This document shows positions 1 through 8,466 of a stretch of 33,395 nucleotides of DNA, piece by piece. The stretch is from Agarophyton chilense (lineage: Eukaryota > Rhodophyta > Florideophyceae > Gracilariales > Gracilariaceae): assembly GCA_030374765.1 (NCBI GenBank), contig JARGXX010000063.1, positions 1 through 33,395 of the forward strand, in the 5' to 3' direction. Position numbers and translations under genes: made by a program. A model generated the notes under the pieces. The model saw nothing but the letters and a program-made list of their open reading frames with translations, had not been told where the DNA came from and made no database searches. Numbering within the stretch: position 1 is the first letter of the stretch; the number at the start of each line of letters is the position of its first letter.

Positions 1-2
1 GC

Positions 3-1037
3 TGGCAAACCGTAAGGCAATTGGAACATATAGAGCTCCCGTCAGACTGTGTCTTCTTGACGTATGACGTGGAGCGATGTTACCCCAGCATCGATATCAG
101 AGACGCCATAAGAACTCTGTTACATGAATTGCCTCACATATTCATGGCAAACAAAGGCTTCTGGTGTCGTGCTTTGGAGTTCATCATGTTTAACAACTAT
201 GTAACAGATGGACAGGGTGTACATCGACAGCTTATTGGTACAGCAACTGGAACACCGGTAGCTCCAGCATTTGCTAACCTTTATTTGTTCTTTAAGTTTC
301 GAGGAATCTTCTTGGACTTTGTAAGCAAGATCATCATCAATCGCCGCTATATTGATGATGGACTTGTGATACTCAGAGATAGGGCAACTGCGGAGGCTCT
401 CATGCATAGATTGAACACCTGTTCAAACCTGTCTATGACATGGGACATCAGCTCCAAAAAAGCAGTCTATCTTGACTTGGAGATATATAAAGGAAGGAGG
501 TTTATGTTTCATAACATTGTGGACATTCGGGTATACACAAAGCCCATCTCCAAGTTCCTATATCTCCATGGAAAGTCCAACCATCCCACGCATACTTTGT
601 CAGGAATCGTGAAAGGAGAAATGATAAGATATCTCCGTAACACTTCCGATAAACATACGTGGGAGGCCAAAGTAAGCATCCTATTCCGAATGTTAGCGAA
701 TCGTGGATACACAGGACAGCATCTACGGGCTGCTTTGGAATATGTGTCTTACCAAGACAGGGCGAAATATCTTGAGAAGTTCGTCAAACCATCTCCAGAC
801 TTGGGAGGATGGGTAGTCTGCAGATTCCATCCTCGCATTAAGATGTTCTGGCGCCGCTTCAAGGAACTAATGGAAGTTCAAGTCCCGCGAAGTGGAATCC
901 AAGAGAAATGGCCACGTACTCTTGTCTTCAGACGAGGTAATGGAGTAGCTCGCCATGTCATAAGTGCTATTGCGAAAGGAGCAAAGTCTTCGGACTTAGC
1001 CAATAGCACTCAAAACCAAACTAATGGAACCAATTAG
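3..1037 (+). CDS. PLE ORF2 reverse transcriptase, 3' part (partial at window edge)
   Basis: This is the C-terminal 344 codons of the PLE reverse transcriptase, in frame from base 3 and ending at a TAG stop (1035-1037). It includes the catalytic motif with the first Asp (YDVER), the GTATGTPVAP motif, the YIDD box, and the thumb region with the LYLHGKSNHP and GIVKGE signatures. The start is outside the window. The protein is identical to the matching part of the complete copies, so the product and comments given for ORF2 at 2472-4097 apply. No endonuclease domain follows the thumb. Confidence 0.93.
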   Translation, partial: WQTVRQLEHIELPSDCVFLTYDVERCYPSIDIRDAIRTLLHELPHIFMANKGFWCRALEFIMFNNYVTDGQGVHRQLIGTATGTPVAPAFANLYLFFKFRGIFLDFVSKIIINRRYIDDGLVILRDRATAEALMHRLNTCSNLSMTWDISSKKAVYLDLEIYKGRRFMFHNIVDIRVYTKPISKFLYLHGKSNHPTHTLSGIVKGEMIRYLRNTSDKHTWEAKVSILFRMLANRGYTGQHLRAALEYVSYQDRAKYLEKFVKPSPDLGGWVVCRFHPRIKMFWRRFKELMEVQVPRSGIQEKWPRTLVFRRGNGVARHVISAIAKGAKSSDLANSTQNQTNGTN

Positions 1038-1059
1038 AAATGACCAACTGTCCAAGAAC

Positions 1060-1074
1060 GGGGCTAAAAACCCC
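1060..1074 (+). other. Small GGGG/CCCC hairpin with telomere-like loop after ORF2
   Basis: Four G and four C residues flank a CTAAAAA loop 22 bp after the ORF2 stop. The loop plus right arm reads like a degenerate telomeric repeat (CTAAAAACCCC). It recurs at 4120, 7180 and 10240. It could be a 3' end structure for RT recognition or simply a vestige of a telomeric unit. Confidence 0.3.
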
Positions 1075-1210
1075 ACTCTGGGCTTAGTTAAGTTAGTAAT
1101 GTTCGTTTCATTAGATAGGGAGCAACATAAGTAGAGCAGTGCTTGGGCCATAGGAGGCTATGTAAGAAGCCGTGGAGAGCTCTCCACCTCTCTTCCAACC
1201 TTCTCATCCC

Positions 1211-1261
1211 AACATAAGGCACTGAGGAGTCATAAAGACGAAAGCGCTCTGCCACATCGTT
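1211..1261 (+). ncRNA. Hammerhead ribozyme motif, type I minimal (PLE copy 1)
   Basis: The conserved core is complete. CTGAGGA (1222-1228, matching CUGANGA) is followed by stem II GTC/GAC with an ATAAA loop (1229-1239) and GAAA (1240-1243). Next come a GCGC palindrome as a minimal stem III (1244-1247) and the U-C cleavage dinucleotide (1248-1249). Stem I forms from GGCA (1218-1221) and TGCC (1250-1253), extended after an internal loop by AAC (1211-1213) and GTT (1259-1261). Cleavage is predicted after C1249. Hammerheads of this short-stem-III type are known in Penelope-like elements. In the tandem array, cleavage at successive copies would release 3,060-nt RNAs. The fold was derived by eye. 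Confidence 0.8.
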
Positions 1262-1401
1262 CACTTCACCCCGCTTCCCCTCCCTTTCCCTTTCCCCCTC
1301 CCCTTCCGGCTTCAAGGGCGTCCTAGTCCTTAAGCAGTCTCTCTCTCTCCCCCCCCTTACATTCTGCGCGACGCAGCACACTTTCAACCACCTTACTCAA
1401 T

Positions 1402-1414
1402 CCCTAAAACCCCT
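1402..1414 (+). repeat. Telomeric stub at PLE unit junction
   Basis: CCCTAAAACCCCT, about one and a half telomeric repeats, lies exactly between the 3' end of one unit and the 5' end of the next (GTACGCGG). The same stub occurs at 4462-4474 and 7522-7534. At 10582-10594 it continues directly into the long telomeric tract. It therefore marks the element's 3' boundary. Confidence 0.85.
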
Positions 1415-1458
1415 GTACGCGGAGTAGGTGCCGTCGCCGATCACAAATCTCTTTCGCA

Positions 1459-2346
1459 ATGCCTCGTCGTGCAATCGTCAGACGTGCACAAGAGGAAGAG
1501 GTCGATGAAATCGAGCCAGTCCAGGAAACTCTCCTAGGCGATAAGCCGGAGTGTACGGACGAAATGCTCTTCGACTTCACGAAACCACTCTTAATAAAAG
1601 TTTGCGCTCCCTTTCGTAAACAGATTCAAGTAGTGGATGAGACGATCGCTCGCAGAACAGTCTATGTGAGCCAATTGATGAAGCATGCTGAAGAGGATAC
1701 GATACCGAAATCTATCGTGGTACCCCGTATGCCTCAGCTTCAAAGCGCTCAGATAGACAAATACAGCTCGCAGTTCAAACAACTTTCGGAAAATTTTGCG
1801 AAACAATTTCTGAAACTTCTTATTCAAGCCAAACTGGACGAAGTCCGTGAGCTTAAAAAGTCTCGAAGGAAACTACTCGAAGAAGCTTTCGAAAGTTTGG
1901 AGGAGGCGCTTACGGAGGGCCTCATTTGCCTTTCGTACGTCACCAATGAACAAACCAAGAACCTCTGTGAAAGGTTCAAGGAAATGTTTGTATCTTCTCT
2001 GAATGATAAGAAGATACAAGCCACAATAGCGAGCGGTCTAGGTAGCTACATAAAGAACACCAAAAAGAAAGCTGACCTCCTGAAGAAATCCGCGCAATCG
2101 GCTGATGAAGAGGGGGCCCCAGAAGGGGTCGATCAGACGCGGAAGGAGCTAGCAGCCCTTAGAAATAGAATTAGTGTTTTGGAGAGTTCTCGTAAGAATA
2201 ATCCCCCCAAAGCTCCAAAAGCCCCTAATAAACAAAAGCCCCTAAAGGGCAGGGCTAAAGCAGCGGGGAAAAGTAGTGTAAAGCCTAATCCGAAGCCGAA
2301 AAACGGAAAGGCAGGCGCCGCCGGACGGGGCGCCAGGCAAAATTAA
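1459..2346 (+). CDS. PLE ORF1, coiled-coil basic protein
   Basis: A 295-aa protein with no recognisable enzymatic motif. Residues 1-20 start basic and become acidic. Residues about 105-155 are strongly helical and charged, 226-245 form a short heptad-like coiled coil (TRKELAALRNRISVLESS), and 246-295 is a Lys/Pro/Ala/Gly-rich basic tail suited to nucleic acid binding. Telomeric PLEs often carry an upstream ORF with a coiled coil, so an RNA-binding or multimerising role in a ribonucleoprotein is a reasonable inference. The ATG at 1459 is the first in the unit, 44 bp after the 5' boundary. The end of ORF1 overlaps the open ORF2 frame by 58 nt in the -1 frame, which raises the possibility of a fusion product. 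Confidence 0.85.
   Translation: MPRRAIVRRAQEEEVDEIEPVQETLLGDKPECTDEMLFDFTKPLLIKVCAPFRKQIQVVDETIARRTVYVSQLMKHAEEDTIPKSIVVPRMPQLQSAQIDKYSSQFKQLSENFAKQFLKLLIQAKLDEVRELKKSRRKLLEEAFESLEEALTEGLICLSYVTNEQTKNLCERFKEMFVSSLNDKKIQATIASGLGSYIKNTKKKADLLKKSAQSADEEGAPEGVDQTRKELAALRNRISVLESSRKNNPPKAPKAPNKQKPLKGRAKAAGKSSVKPNPKPKNGKAGAAGRGARQN
2298..2304 (+). promoter_or_regulatory. Candidate -1 slippery site in ORF1/ORF2 overlap
   Basis: In the ORF1 frame the sequence reads G AAA AAC. This is a relaxed version of the X XXY YYZ slippery heptamer and lies inside the 58-nt overlap (2289-2346) between ORF1 and the open ORF2 frame. Slipping one base back here would fuse ORF1 to ORF2 and include 61 codons upstream of the first ORF2 ATG. 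The first base does not fit the strict heptamer, and reinitiation at 2472 is an alternative. Equivalent positions are 5358 and 8418. Confidence 0.3.
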
Positions 2347-2426
2347 ACCGTTCCAGGCCAAGGAAGCCCCGTTCCTTCTCCTGCGAGTTCAAATATAACC
2401 CACCGGTTGGAATCAAAGACGAGGAA

Positions 2427-2451
2427 GTACCTTTTGAAGTTAAAAAGGTAC
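2427..2451 (+). other. Perfect 9-bp hairpin upstream of ORF2
   Basis: GTACCTTTT and AAAAGGTAC flank a 7-nt loop, ending 20 nt before the ORF2 ATG. The region is also read in the open ORF2 frame. It may influence translation of ORF2 or be incidental. Copies are at 5487-5511 and 8547-8571. Confidence 0.45.
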
Positions 2452-2471
2452 TCTCCGTCGGTGGTGGGTTC

Positions 2472-4097
2472 ATGCTTCGAACTCCATTAAAGGAATGCCT
2501 TGAAGATACAGTGGATCCCCTCTTTAAGGCACTAGGAACGGGGACAGGGAGAATGGTTCATCCCCTAGCTATGCGAGTGACACGGAAGTTTGAGAGAGAA
2601 CTCACTCGTATTGAGGATGACATTCCCCCAGCCTTGCATCGAACGTTGATGCGAGGTATTAAGTACATGAAGACGAAGGACTGGGTCGTCAAACAAGCCG
2701 ATAAGAACCTCGGACTCACACTTATGAGCCGAGAGTTCTACGACGACCTTGTGCGCAAGGAGATTCGTGAGGGTGCATTCTCCGAGGTAAGCTCATTCCC
2801 CCATGGAAGGCTCCTCGGTAACCTCAACGCAATCTTGCTGGCATGTAATCTGGGGAGGAAATTCACAGATGAAACGCTAGAATACGCTTTAGGCGCCAAG
2901 TTCCCGGCACCCTTCTATGTACTACCGAAGATTCACAAGCCTACGGTGAAGTCTAGACCGATCACGGCGTCACACTCGTACATCACGTCGGGGTTGTCTA
3001 GACAACTTAGCACCATTCTCAACAAGGAGGTGCAAAAGATTCCGGCTATAACAGTTAATAGCTGGCAAACCGTAAGGCAATTGGAACATATAGAGCTCCC
3101 GTCAGACTGTGTCTTCTTGACGTATGACGTGGAGCGATGTTACCCCAGCATCGATATCAGAGACGCCATAAGAACTCTGTTACATGAATTGCCTCACATA
3201 TTCATGGCAAACAAAGGCTTCTGGTGTCGTGCTTTGGAGTTCATCATGTTTAACAACTATGTAACAGATGGACAGGGTGTACATCGACAGCTTATTGGTA
3301 CAGCAACTGGAACACCGGTAGCTCCAGCATTTGCTAACCTTTATTTGTTCTTTAAGTTTCGAGGAATCTTCTTGGACTTTGTAAGCAAGATCATCATCAA
3401 TCGCCGCTATATTGATGATGGACTTGTGATACTCAGAGATAGGGCAACTGCGGAGGCTCTCATGCATAGATTGAACACCTGTTCAAACCTGTCTATGACA
3501 TGGGACATCAGCTCCAAAAAAGCAGTCTATCTTGACTTGGAGATATATAAAGGAAGGAGGTTTATGTTTCATAACATTGTGGACATTCGGGTATACACAA
3601 AGCCCATCTCCAAGTTCCTATATCTCCATGGAAAGTCCAACCATCCCACGCATACTTTGTCAGGAATCGTGAAAGGAGAAATGATAAGATATCTCCGTAA
3701 CACTTCCGATAAACATACGTGGGAGGCCAAAGTAAGCATCCTATTCCGAATGTTAGCGAATCGTGGATACACAGGACAGCATCTACGGGCTGCTTTGGAA
3801 TATGTGTCTTACCAAGACAGGGCGAAATATCTTGAGAAGTTCGTCAAACCATCTCCAGACTTGGGAGGATGGGTAGTCTGCAGATTCCATCCTCGCATTA
3901 AGATGTTCTGGCGCCGCTTCAAGGAACTAATGGAAGTTCAAGTCCCGCGAAGTGGAATCCAAGAGAAATGGCCACGTACTCTTGTCTTCAGACGAGGTAA
4001 TGGAGTAGCTCGCCATGTCATAAGTGCTATTGCGAAAGGAGCAAAGTCTTCGGACTTAGCCAATAGCACTCAAAACCAAACTAATGGAACCAATTAG
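2472..4097 (+). CDS. PLE ORF2, Penelope-like reverse transcriptase (endonuclease-deficient)
   Basis: A 541-aa reverse transcriptase of the Penelope-like class. Visible motifs in order are KQADKNLG (74-81), LPKIHKP with RPITASHSY (151-170), FLTYDVERCYPSID with catalytic D219, GTATGTPVAPAFANLYL (276-292), RRYIDDG with catalytic D315 and D316, LDLEIYKG (354-361), and the PLE-type thumb LYLHGKSNHP plus GIVKGEMIRYLRN (384-410). The protein ends about 130 residues after the thumb signature without a GIY-YIG endonuclease, so it probably primes from pre-existing 3' ends such as telomeres. The ATG at 2472 is the first in frame, but the frame is open from 2289. The upstream residues NPPVGIKDEEVPFEV and VLSVGGGF look like genuine PLE N-terminal sequence, so the true protein may start further upstream or be fused to ORF1. 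Confidence 0.95.
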   Translation: MLRTPLKECLEDTVDPLFKALGTGTGRMVHPLAMRVTRKFERELTRIEDDIPPALHRTLMRGIKYMKTKDWVVKQADKNLGLTLMSREFYDDLVRKEIREGAFSEVSSFPHGRLLGNLNAILLACNLGRKFTDETLEYALGAKFPAPFYVLPKIHKPTVKSRPITASHSYITSGLSRQLSTILNKEVQKIPAITVNSWQTVRQLEHIELPSDCVFLTYDVERCYPSIDIRDAIRTLLHELPHIFMANKGFWCRALEFIMFNNYVTDGQGVHRQLIGTATGTPVAPAFANLYLFFKFRGIFLDFVSKIIINRRYIDDGLVILRDRATAEALMHRLNTCSNLSMTWDISSKKAVYLDLEIYKGRRFMFHNIVDIRVYTKPISKFLYLHGKSNHPTHTLSGIVKGEMIRYLRNTSDKHTWEAKVSILFRMLANRGYTGQHLRAALEYVSYQDRAKYLEKFVKPSPDLGGWVVCRFHPRIKMFWRRFKELMEVQVPRSGIQEKWPRTLVFRRGNGVARHVISAIAKGAKSSDLANSTQNQTNGTN

Positions 4098-4270
4098 AAA
4101 TGACCAACTGTCCAAGAACGGGGCTAAAAACCCCACTCTGGGCTTAGTTAAGTTAGTAATGTTCGTTTCATTAGATAGGGAGCAACATAAGTAGAGCAGT
4201 GCTTGGGCCATAGGAGGCTATGTAAGAAGCCGTGGAGAGCTCTCCACCTCTCTTCCAACCTTCTCATCCC

Positions 4271-4321
4271 AACATAAGGCACTGAGGAGTCATAAAGACG
4301 AAAGCGCTCTGCCACATCGTT
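4271..4321 (+). ncRNA. Hammerhead ribozyme motif (PLE copy 2)
   Basis: Identical to the motif at 1211-1261, with the core CTGAGGA at 4282-4288, GAAA at 4300-4303, and predicted cleavage after C4309. It lies between the ORF2 stop of this unit and ORF1 of the next unit (4519). Confidence 0.8.
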
Positions 4322-4518
4322 CACTTCACCCCGCTTCCCCTCCCTTTCCCTTTCCCCCTCCCCTTCCGGCTTCAAGGGCGTCCTAGTCCTTAAGCAGTCT
4401 CTCTCTCTCCCCCCCCTTACATTCTGCGCGACGCAGCACACTTTCAACCACCTTACTCAATCCCTAAAACCCCTGTACGCGGAGTAGGTGCCGTCGCCGA
4501 TCACAAATCTCTTTCGCA

Positions 4519-5406
4519 ATGCCTCGTCGTGCAATCGTCAGACGTGCACAAGAGGAAGAGGTCGATGAAATCGAGCCAGTCCAGGAAACTCTCCTAGGCG
4601 ATAAGCCGGAGTGTACGGACGAAATGCTCTTCGACTTCACGAAACCACTCTTAATAAAAGTTTGCGCTCCCTTTCGTAAACAGATTCAAGTAGTGGATGA
4701 GACGATCGCTCGCAGAACAGTCTATGTGAGCCAATTGATGAAGCATGCTGAAGAGGATACGATACCGAAATCTATCGTGGTACCCCGTATGCCTCAGCTT
4801 CAAAGCGCTCAGATAGACAAATACAGCTCGCAGTTCAAACAACTTTCGGAAAATTTTGCGAAACAATTTCTGAAACTTCTTATTCAAGCCAAACTGGACG
4901 AAGTCCGTGAGCTTAAAAAGTCTCGAAGGAAACTACTCGAAGAAGCTTTCGAAAGTTTGGAGGAGGCGCTTACGGAGGGCCTCATTTGCCTTTCGTACGT
5001 CACCAATGAACAAACCAAGAACCTCTGTGAAAGGTTCAAGGAAATGTTTGTATCTTCTCTGAATGATAAGAAGATACAAGCCACAATAGCGAGCGGTCTA
5101 GGTAGCTACATAAAGAACACCAAAAAGAAAGCTGACCTCCTGAAGAAATCCGCGCAATCGGCTGATGAAGAGGGGGCCCCAGAAGGGGTCGATCAGACGC
5201 GGAAGGAGCTAGCAGCCCTTAGAAATAGAATTAGTGTTTTGGAGAGTTCTCGTAAGAATAATCCCCCCAAAGCTCCAAAAGCCCCTAATAAACAAAAGCC
5301 CCTAAAGGGCAGGGCTAAAGCAGCGGGGAAAAGTAGTGTAAAGCCTAATCCGAAGCCGAAAAACGGAAAGGCAGGCGCCGCCGGACGGGGCGCCAGGCAA
5401 AATTAA
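4519..5406 (+). CDS. PLE ORF1, coiled-coil basic protein (copy 3)
   Basis: Identical 295-aa protein to the one at 1459-2346: a helical core at residues 105-155, a coiled coil at 226-245 and a basic tail from 246. The frame overlap with ORF2 (5349-5406) is preserved. Confidence 0.85.
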   Translation: MPRRAIVRRAQEEEVDEIEPVQETLLGDKPECTDEMLFDFTKPLLIKVCAPFRKQIQVVDETIARRTVYVSQLMKHAEEDTIPKSIVVPRMPQLQSAQIDKYSSQFKQLSENFAKQFLKLLIQAKLDEVRELKKSRRKLLEEAFESLEEALTEGLICLSYVTNEQTKNLCERFKEMFVSSLNDKKIQATIASGLGSYIKNTKKKADLLKKSAQSADEEGAPEGVDQTRKELAALRNRISVLESSRKNNPPKAPKAPNKQKPLKGRAKAAGKSSVKPNPKPKNGKAGAAGRGARQN

Positions 5407-5531
5407 ACCGTTCCAGGCCAAGGAAGCCCCGTTCCTTCTCCTGCGAGTTCAAATATAACCCACCGGTTGGAATCAAAGACGAGGAAGTACCTTTTGAAGT
5501 TAAAAAGGTACTCTCCGTCGGTGGTGGGTTC

Positions 5532-7157
5532 ATGCTTCGAACTCCATTAAAGGAATGCCTTGAAGATACAGTGGATCCCCTCTTTAAGGCACTAGGAACG
5601 GGGACAGGGAGAATGGTTCATCCCCTAGCTATGCGAGTGACACGGAAGTTTGAGAGAGAACTCACTCGTATTGAGGATGACATTCCCCCAGCCTTGCATC
5701 GAACGTTGATGCGAGGTATTAAGTACATGAAGACGAAGGACTGGGTCGTCAAACAAGCCGATAAGAACCTCGGACTCACACTTATGAGCCGAGAGTTCTA
5801 CGACGACCTTGTGCGCAAGGAGATTCGTGAGGGTGCATTCTCCGAGGTAAGCTCATTCCCCCATGGAAGGCTCCTCGGTAACCTCAACGCAATCTTGCTG
5901 GCATGTAATCTGGGGAGGAAATTCACAGATGAAACGCTAGAATACGCTTTAGGCGCCAAGTTCCCGGCACCCTTCTATGTACTACCGAAGATTCACAAGC
6001 CTACGGTGAAGTCTAGACCGATCACGGCGTCACACTCGTACATCACGTCGGGGTTGTCTAGACAACTTAGCACCATTCTCAACAAGGAGGTGCAAAAGAT
6101 TCCGGCTATAACAGTTAATAGCTGGCAAACCGTAAGGCAATTGGAACATATAGAGCTCCCGTCAGACTGTGTCTTCTTGACGTATGACGTGGAGCGATGT
6201 TACCCCAGCATCGATATCAGAGACGCCATAAGAACTCTGTTACATGAATTGCCTCACATATTCATGGCAAACAAAGGCTTCTGGTGTCGTGCTTTGGAGT
6301 TCATCATGTTTAACAACTATGTAACAGATGGACAGGGTGTACATCGACAGCTTATTGGTACAGCAACTGGAACACCGGTAGCTCCAGCATTTGCTAACCT
6401 TTATTTGTTCTTTAAGTTTCGAGGAATCTTCTTGGACTTTGTAAGCAAGATCATCATCAATCGCCGCTATATTGATGATGGACTTGTGATACTCAGAGAT
6501 AGGGCAACTGCGGAGGCTCTCATGCATAGATTGAACACCTGTTCAAACCTGTCTATGACATGGGACATCAGCTCCAAAAAAGCAGTCTATCTTGACTTGG
6601 AGATATATAAAGGAAGGAGGTTTATGTTTCATAACATTGTGGACATTCGGGTATACACAAAGCCCATCTCCAAGTTCCTATATCTCCATGGAAAGTCCAA
6701 CCATCCCACGCATACTTTGTCAGGAATCGTGAAAGGAGAAATGATAAGATATCTCCGTAACACTTCCGATAAACATACGTGGGAGGCCAAAGTAAGCATC
6801 CTATTCCGAATGTTAGCGAATCGTGGATACACAGGACAGCATCTACGGGCTGCTTTGGAATATGTGTCTTACCAAGACAGGGCGAAATATCTTGAGAAGT
6901 TCGTCAAACCATCTCCAGACTTGGGAGGATGGGTAGTCTGCAGATTCCATCCTCGCATTAAGATGTTCTGGCGCCGCTTCAAGGAACTAATGGAAGTTCA
7001 AGTCCCGCGAAGTGGAATCCAAGAGAAATGGCCACGTACTCTTGTCTTCAGACGAGGTAATGGAGTAGCTCGCCATGTCATAAGTGCTATTGCGAAAGGA
7101 GCAAAGTCTTCGGACTTAGCCAATAGCACTCAAAACCAAACTAATGGAACCAATTAG
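5532..7157 (+). CDS. PLE ORF2 reverse transcriptase (copy 3)
   Basis: Identical 541-aa PLE reverse transcriptase to that at 2472-4097, with intact catalytic Asp residues (219, 315, 316) and no GIY-YIG domain. The upstream open frame without an ATG begins at 5349. Confidence 0.95.
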   Translation: MLRTPLKECLEDTVDPLFKALGTGTGRMVHPLAMRVTRKFERELTRIEDDIPPALHRTLMRGIKYMKTKDWVVKQADKNLGLTLMSREFYDDLVRKEIREGAFSEVSSFPHGRLLGNLNAILLACNLGRKFTDETLEYALGAKFPAPFYVLPKIHKPTVKSRPITASHSYITSGLSRQLSTILNKEVQKIPAITVNSWQTVRQLEHIELPSDCVFLTYDVERCYPSIDIRDAIRTLLHELPHIFMANKGFWCRALEFIMFNNYVTDGQGVHRQLIGTATGTPVAPAFANLYLFFKFRGIFLDFVSKIIINRRYIDDGLVILRDRATAEALMHRLNTCSNLSMTWDISSKKAVYLDLEIYKGRRFMFHNIVDIRVYTKPISKFLYLHGKSNHPTHTLSGIVKGEMIRYLRNTSDKHTWEAKVSILFRMLANRGYTGQHLRAALEYVSYQDRAKYLEKFVKPSPDLGGWVVCRFHPRIKMFWRRFKELMEVQVPRSGIQEKWPRTLVFRRGNGVARHVISAIAKGAKSSDLANSTQNQTNGTN

Positions 7158-7330
7158 AAATGACCAACTGTCCAAGAACGGGGCTAAAAACCCCACTCTG
7201 GGCTTAGTTAAGTTAGTAATGTTCGTTTCATTAGATAGGGAGCAACATAAGTAGAGCAGTGCTTGGGCCATAGGAGGCTATGTAAGAAGCCGTGGAGAGC
7301 TCTCCACCTCTCTTCCAACCTTCTCATCCC

Positions 7331-7381
7331 AACATAAGGCACTGAGGAGTCATAAAGACGAAAGCGCTCTGCCACATCGTT
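7331..7381 (+). ncRNA. Hammerhead ribozyme motif (PLE copy 3)
   Basis: Identical to 1211-1261. Predicted cleavage is after C7369, exactly 3,060 nt from the sites in the neighbouring copies. Confidence 0.8.
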
Positions 7382-7578
7382 CACTTCACCCCGCTTCCCC
7401 TCCCTTTCCCTTTCCCCCTCCCCTTCCGGCTTCAAGGGCGTCCTAGTCCTTAAGCAGTCTCTCTCTCTCCCCCCCCTTACATTCTGCGCGACGCAGCACA
7501 CTTTCAACCACCTTACTCAATCCCTAAAACCCCTGTACGCGGAGTAGGTGCCGTCGCCGATCACAAATCTCTTTCGCA

Positions 7579-8466
7579 ATGCCTCGTCGTGCAATCGTCA
7601 GACGTGCACAAGAGGAAGAGGTCGATGAAATCGAGCCAGTCCAGGAAACTCTCCTAGGCGATAAGCCGGAGTGTACGGACGAAATGCTCTTCGACTTCAC
7701 GAAACCACTCTTAATAAAAGTTTGCGCTCCCTTTCGTAAACAGATTCAAGTAGTGGATGAGACGATCGCTCGCAGAACAGTCTATGTGAGCCAATTGATG
7801 AAGCATGCTGAAGAGGATACGATACCGAAATCTATCGTGGTACCCCGTATGCCTCAGCTTCAAAGCGCTCAGATAGACAAATACAGCTCGCAGTTCAAAC
7901 AACTTTCGGAAAATTTTGCGAAACAATTTCTGAAACTTCTTATTCAAGCCAAACTGGACGAAGTCCGTGAGCTTAAAAAGTCTCGAAGGAAACTACTCGA
8001 AGAAGCTTTCGAAAGTTTGGAGGAGGCGCTTACGGAGGGCCTCATTTGCCTTTCGTACGTCACCAATGAACAAACCAAGAACCTCTGTGAAAGGTTCAAG
8101 GAAATGTTTGTATCTTCTCTGAATGATAAGAAGATACAAGCCACAATAGCGAGCGGTCTAGGTAGCTACATAAAGAACACCAAAAAGAAAGCTGACCTCC
8201 TGAAGAAATCCGCGCAATCGGCTGATGAAGAGGGGGCCCCAGAAGGGGTCGATCAGACGCGGAAGGAGCTAGCAGCCCTTAGAAATAGAATTAGTGTTTT
8301 GGAGAGTTCTCGTAAGAATAATCCCCCCAAAGCTCCAAAAGCCCCTAATAAACAAAAGCCCCTAAAGGGCAGGGCTAAAGCAGCGGGGAAAAGTAGTGTA
8401 AAGCCTAATCCGAAGCCGAAAAACGGAAAGGCAGGCGCCGCCGGACGGGGCGCCAGGCAAAATTAA
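7579..8466 (+). CDS. PLE ORF1, coiled-coil basic protein (copy 4)
   Basis: Identical 295-aa protein to the other copies. The intact frame in the innermost, presumably oldest copy of the array argues for recent origin of the whole array. Confidence 0.85.
   Translation: MPRRAIVRRAQEEEVDEIEPVQETLLGDKPECTDEMLFDFTKPLLIKVCAPFRKQIQVVDETIARRTVYVSQLMKHAEEDTIPKSIVVPRMPQLQSAQIDKYSSQFKQLSENFAKQFLKLLIQAKLDEVRELKKSRRKLLEEAFESLEEALTEGLICLSYVTNEQTKNLCERFKEMFVSSLNDKKIQATIASGLGSYIKNTKKKADLLKKSAQSADEEGAPEGVDQTRKELAALRNRISVLESSRKNNPPKAPKAPNKQKPLKGRAKAAGKSSVKPNPKPKNGKAGAAGRGARQN

Larger units (their letters stand above)
1..1414 (+). mobile_element. Penelope-like element copy 1 (5' part cut off by window edge)
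   Basis: This is the right-hand 1,414 bp of a 3,060-bp unit that repeats three more times to its right. The window opens inside ORF2, so ORF1 and the first ~200 codons of ORF2 are missing here only because of the window edge. It carries the rest of ORF2, the 3' untranslated region, a hammerhead ribozyme motif (1211-1261), a pyrimidine-rich stretch (about 1262-1360) and the terminal telomeric stub (1402-1414). Every base I compared matches the complete copies except position 1369, which is C here and G at the equivalent 10549 of the last copy. Confidence 0.93.
1415..4474 (+). mobile_element. Penelope-like element copy 2 (complete, 3,060 bp)
   Basis: This is a complete unit. It holds a short leader (1415-1458), ORF1 (1459-2346), a spacer with a hairpin (2427-2451), ORF2 (2472-4097), a hammerhead motif (4271-4321), a CT-rich tract and the telomeric stub (4462-4474). 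Unit boundaries were set where the telomeric stub ends, because the last copy replaces the next unit with telomeric repeats at that point. The architecture fits endonuclease-deficient PLEs described at telomeres (the Athena and Coprina groups): tandem head-to-tail copies, a coiled-coil ORF1, RT without GIY-YIG, a hammerhead, and 3' ends joined to C-strand telomeric repeats. Lineage assignment would need a tree. Confidence 0.9.
4475..7534 (+). mobile_element. Penelope-like element copy 3 (complete, 3,060 bp)
   Basis: Appears base-for-base identical to copy 2. It holds ORF1 (4519-5406), ORF2 (5532-7157), a hammerhead (7331-7381) and the telomeric stub (7522-7534). The lack of differences indicates very recent amplification, homogenisation by recombination, or an assembly artefact. 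Confidence 0.9.

Noticed and set aside
120..407. Minus-strand open frames of 62-99 codons inside each PLE unit
   Set aside because: They lie opposite ORF1, ORF2 or the 3' region, have no domain, and recur only because the unit recurs.
2384..2400. tRNA-like B box (GAGTTCAAAT) and similar GGTTCAATAA in the satellite
   Set aside because: Neither has a matching A box, acceptor stem or cloverleaf at the right spacing.
2472..4097. GIY-YIG endonuclease domain at the end of ORF2
   Set aside because: The ~130 residues after the thumb signature show no GIY-YIG motif, and the 3' region is non-coding in all frames by inspection.
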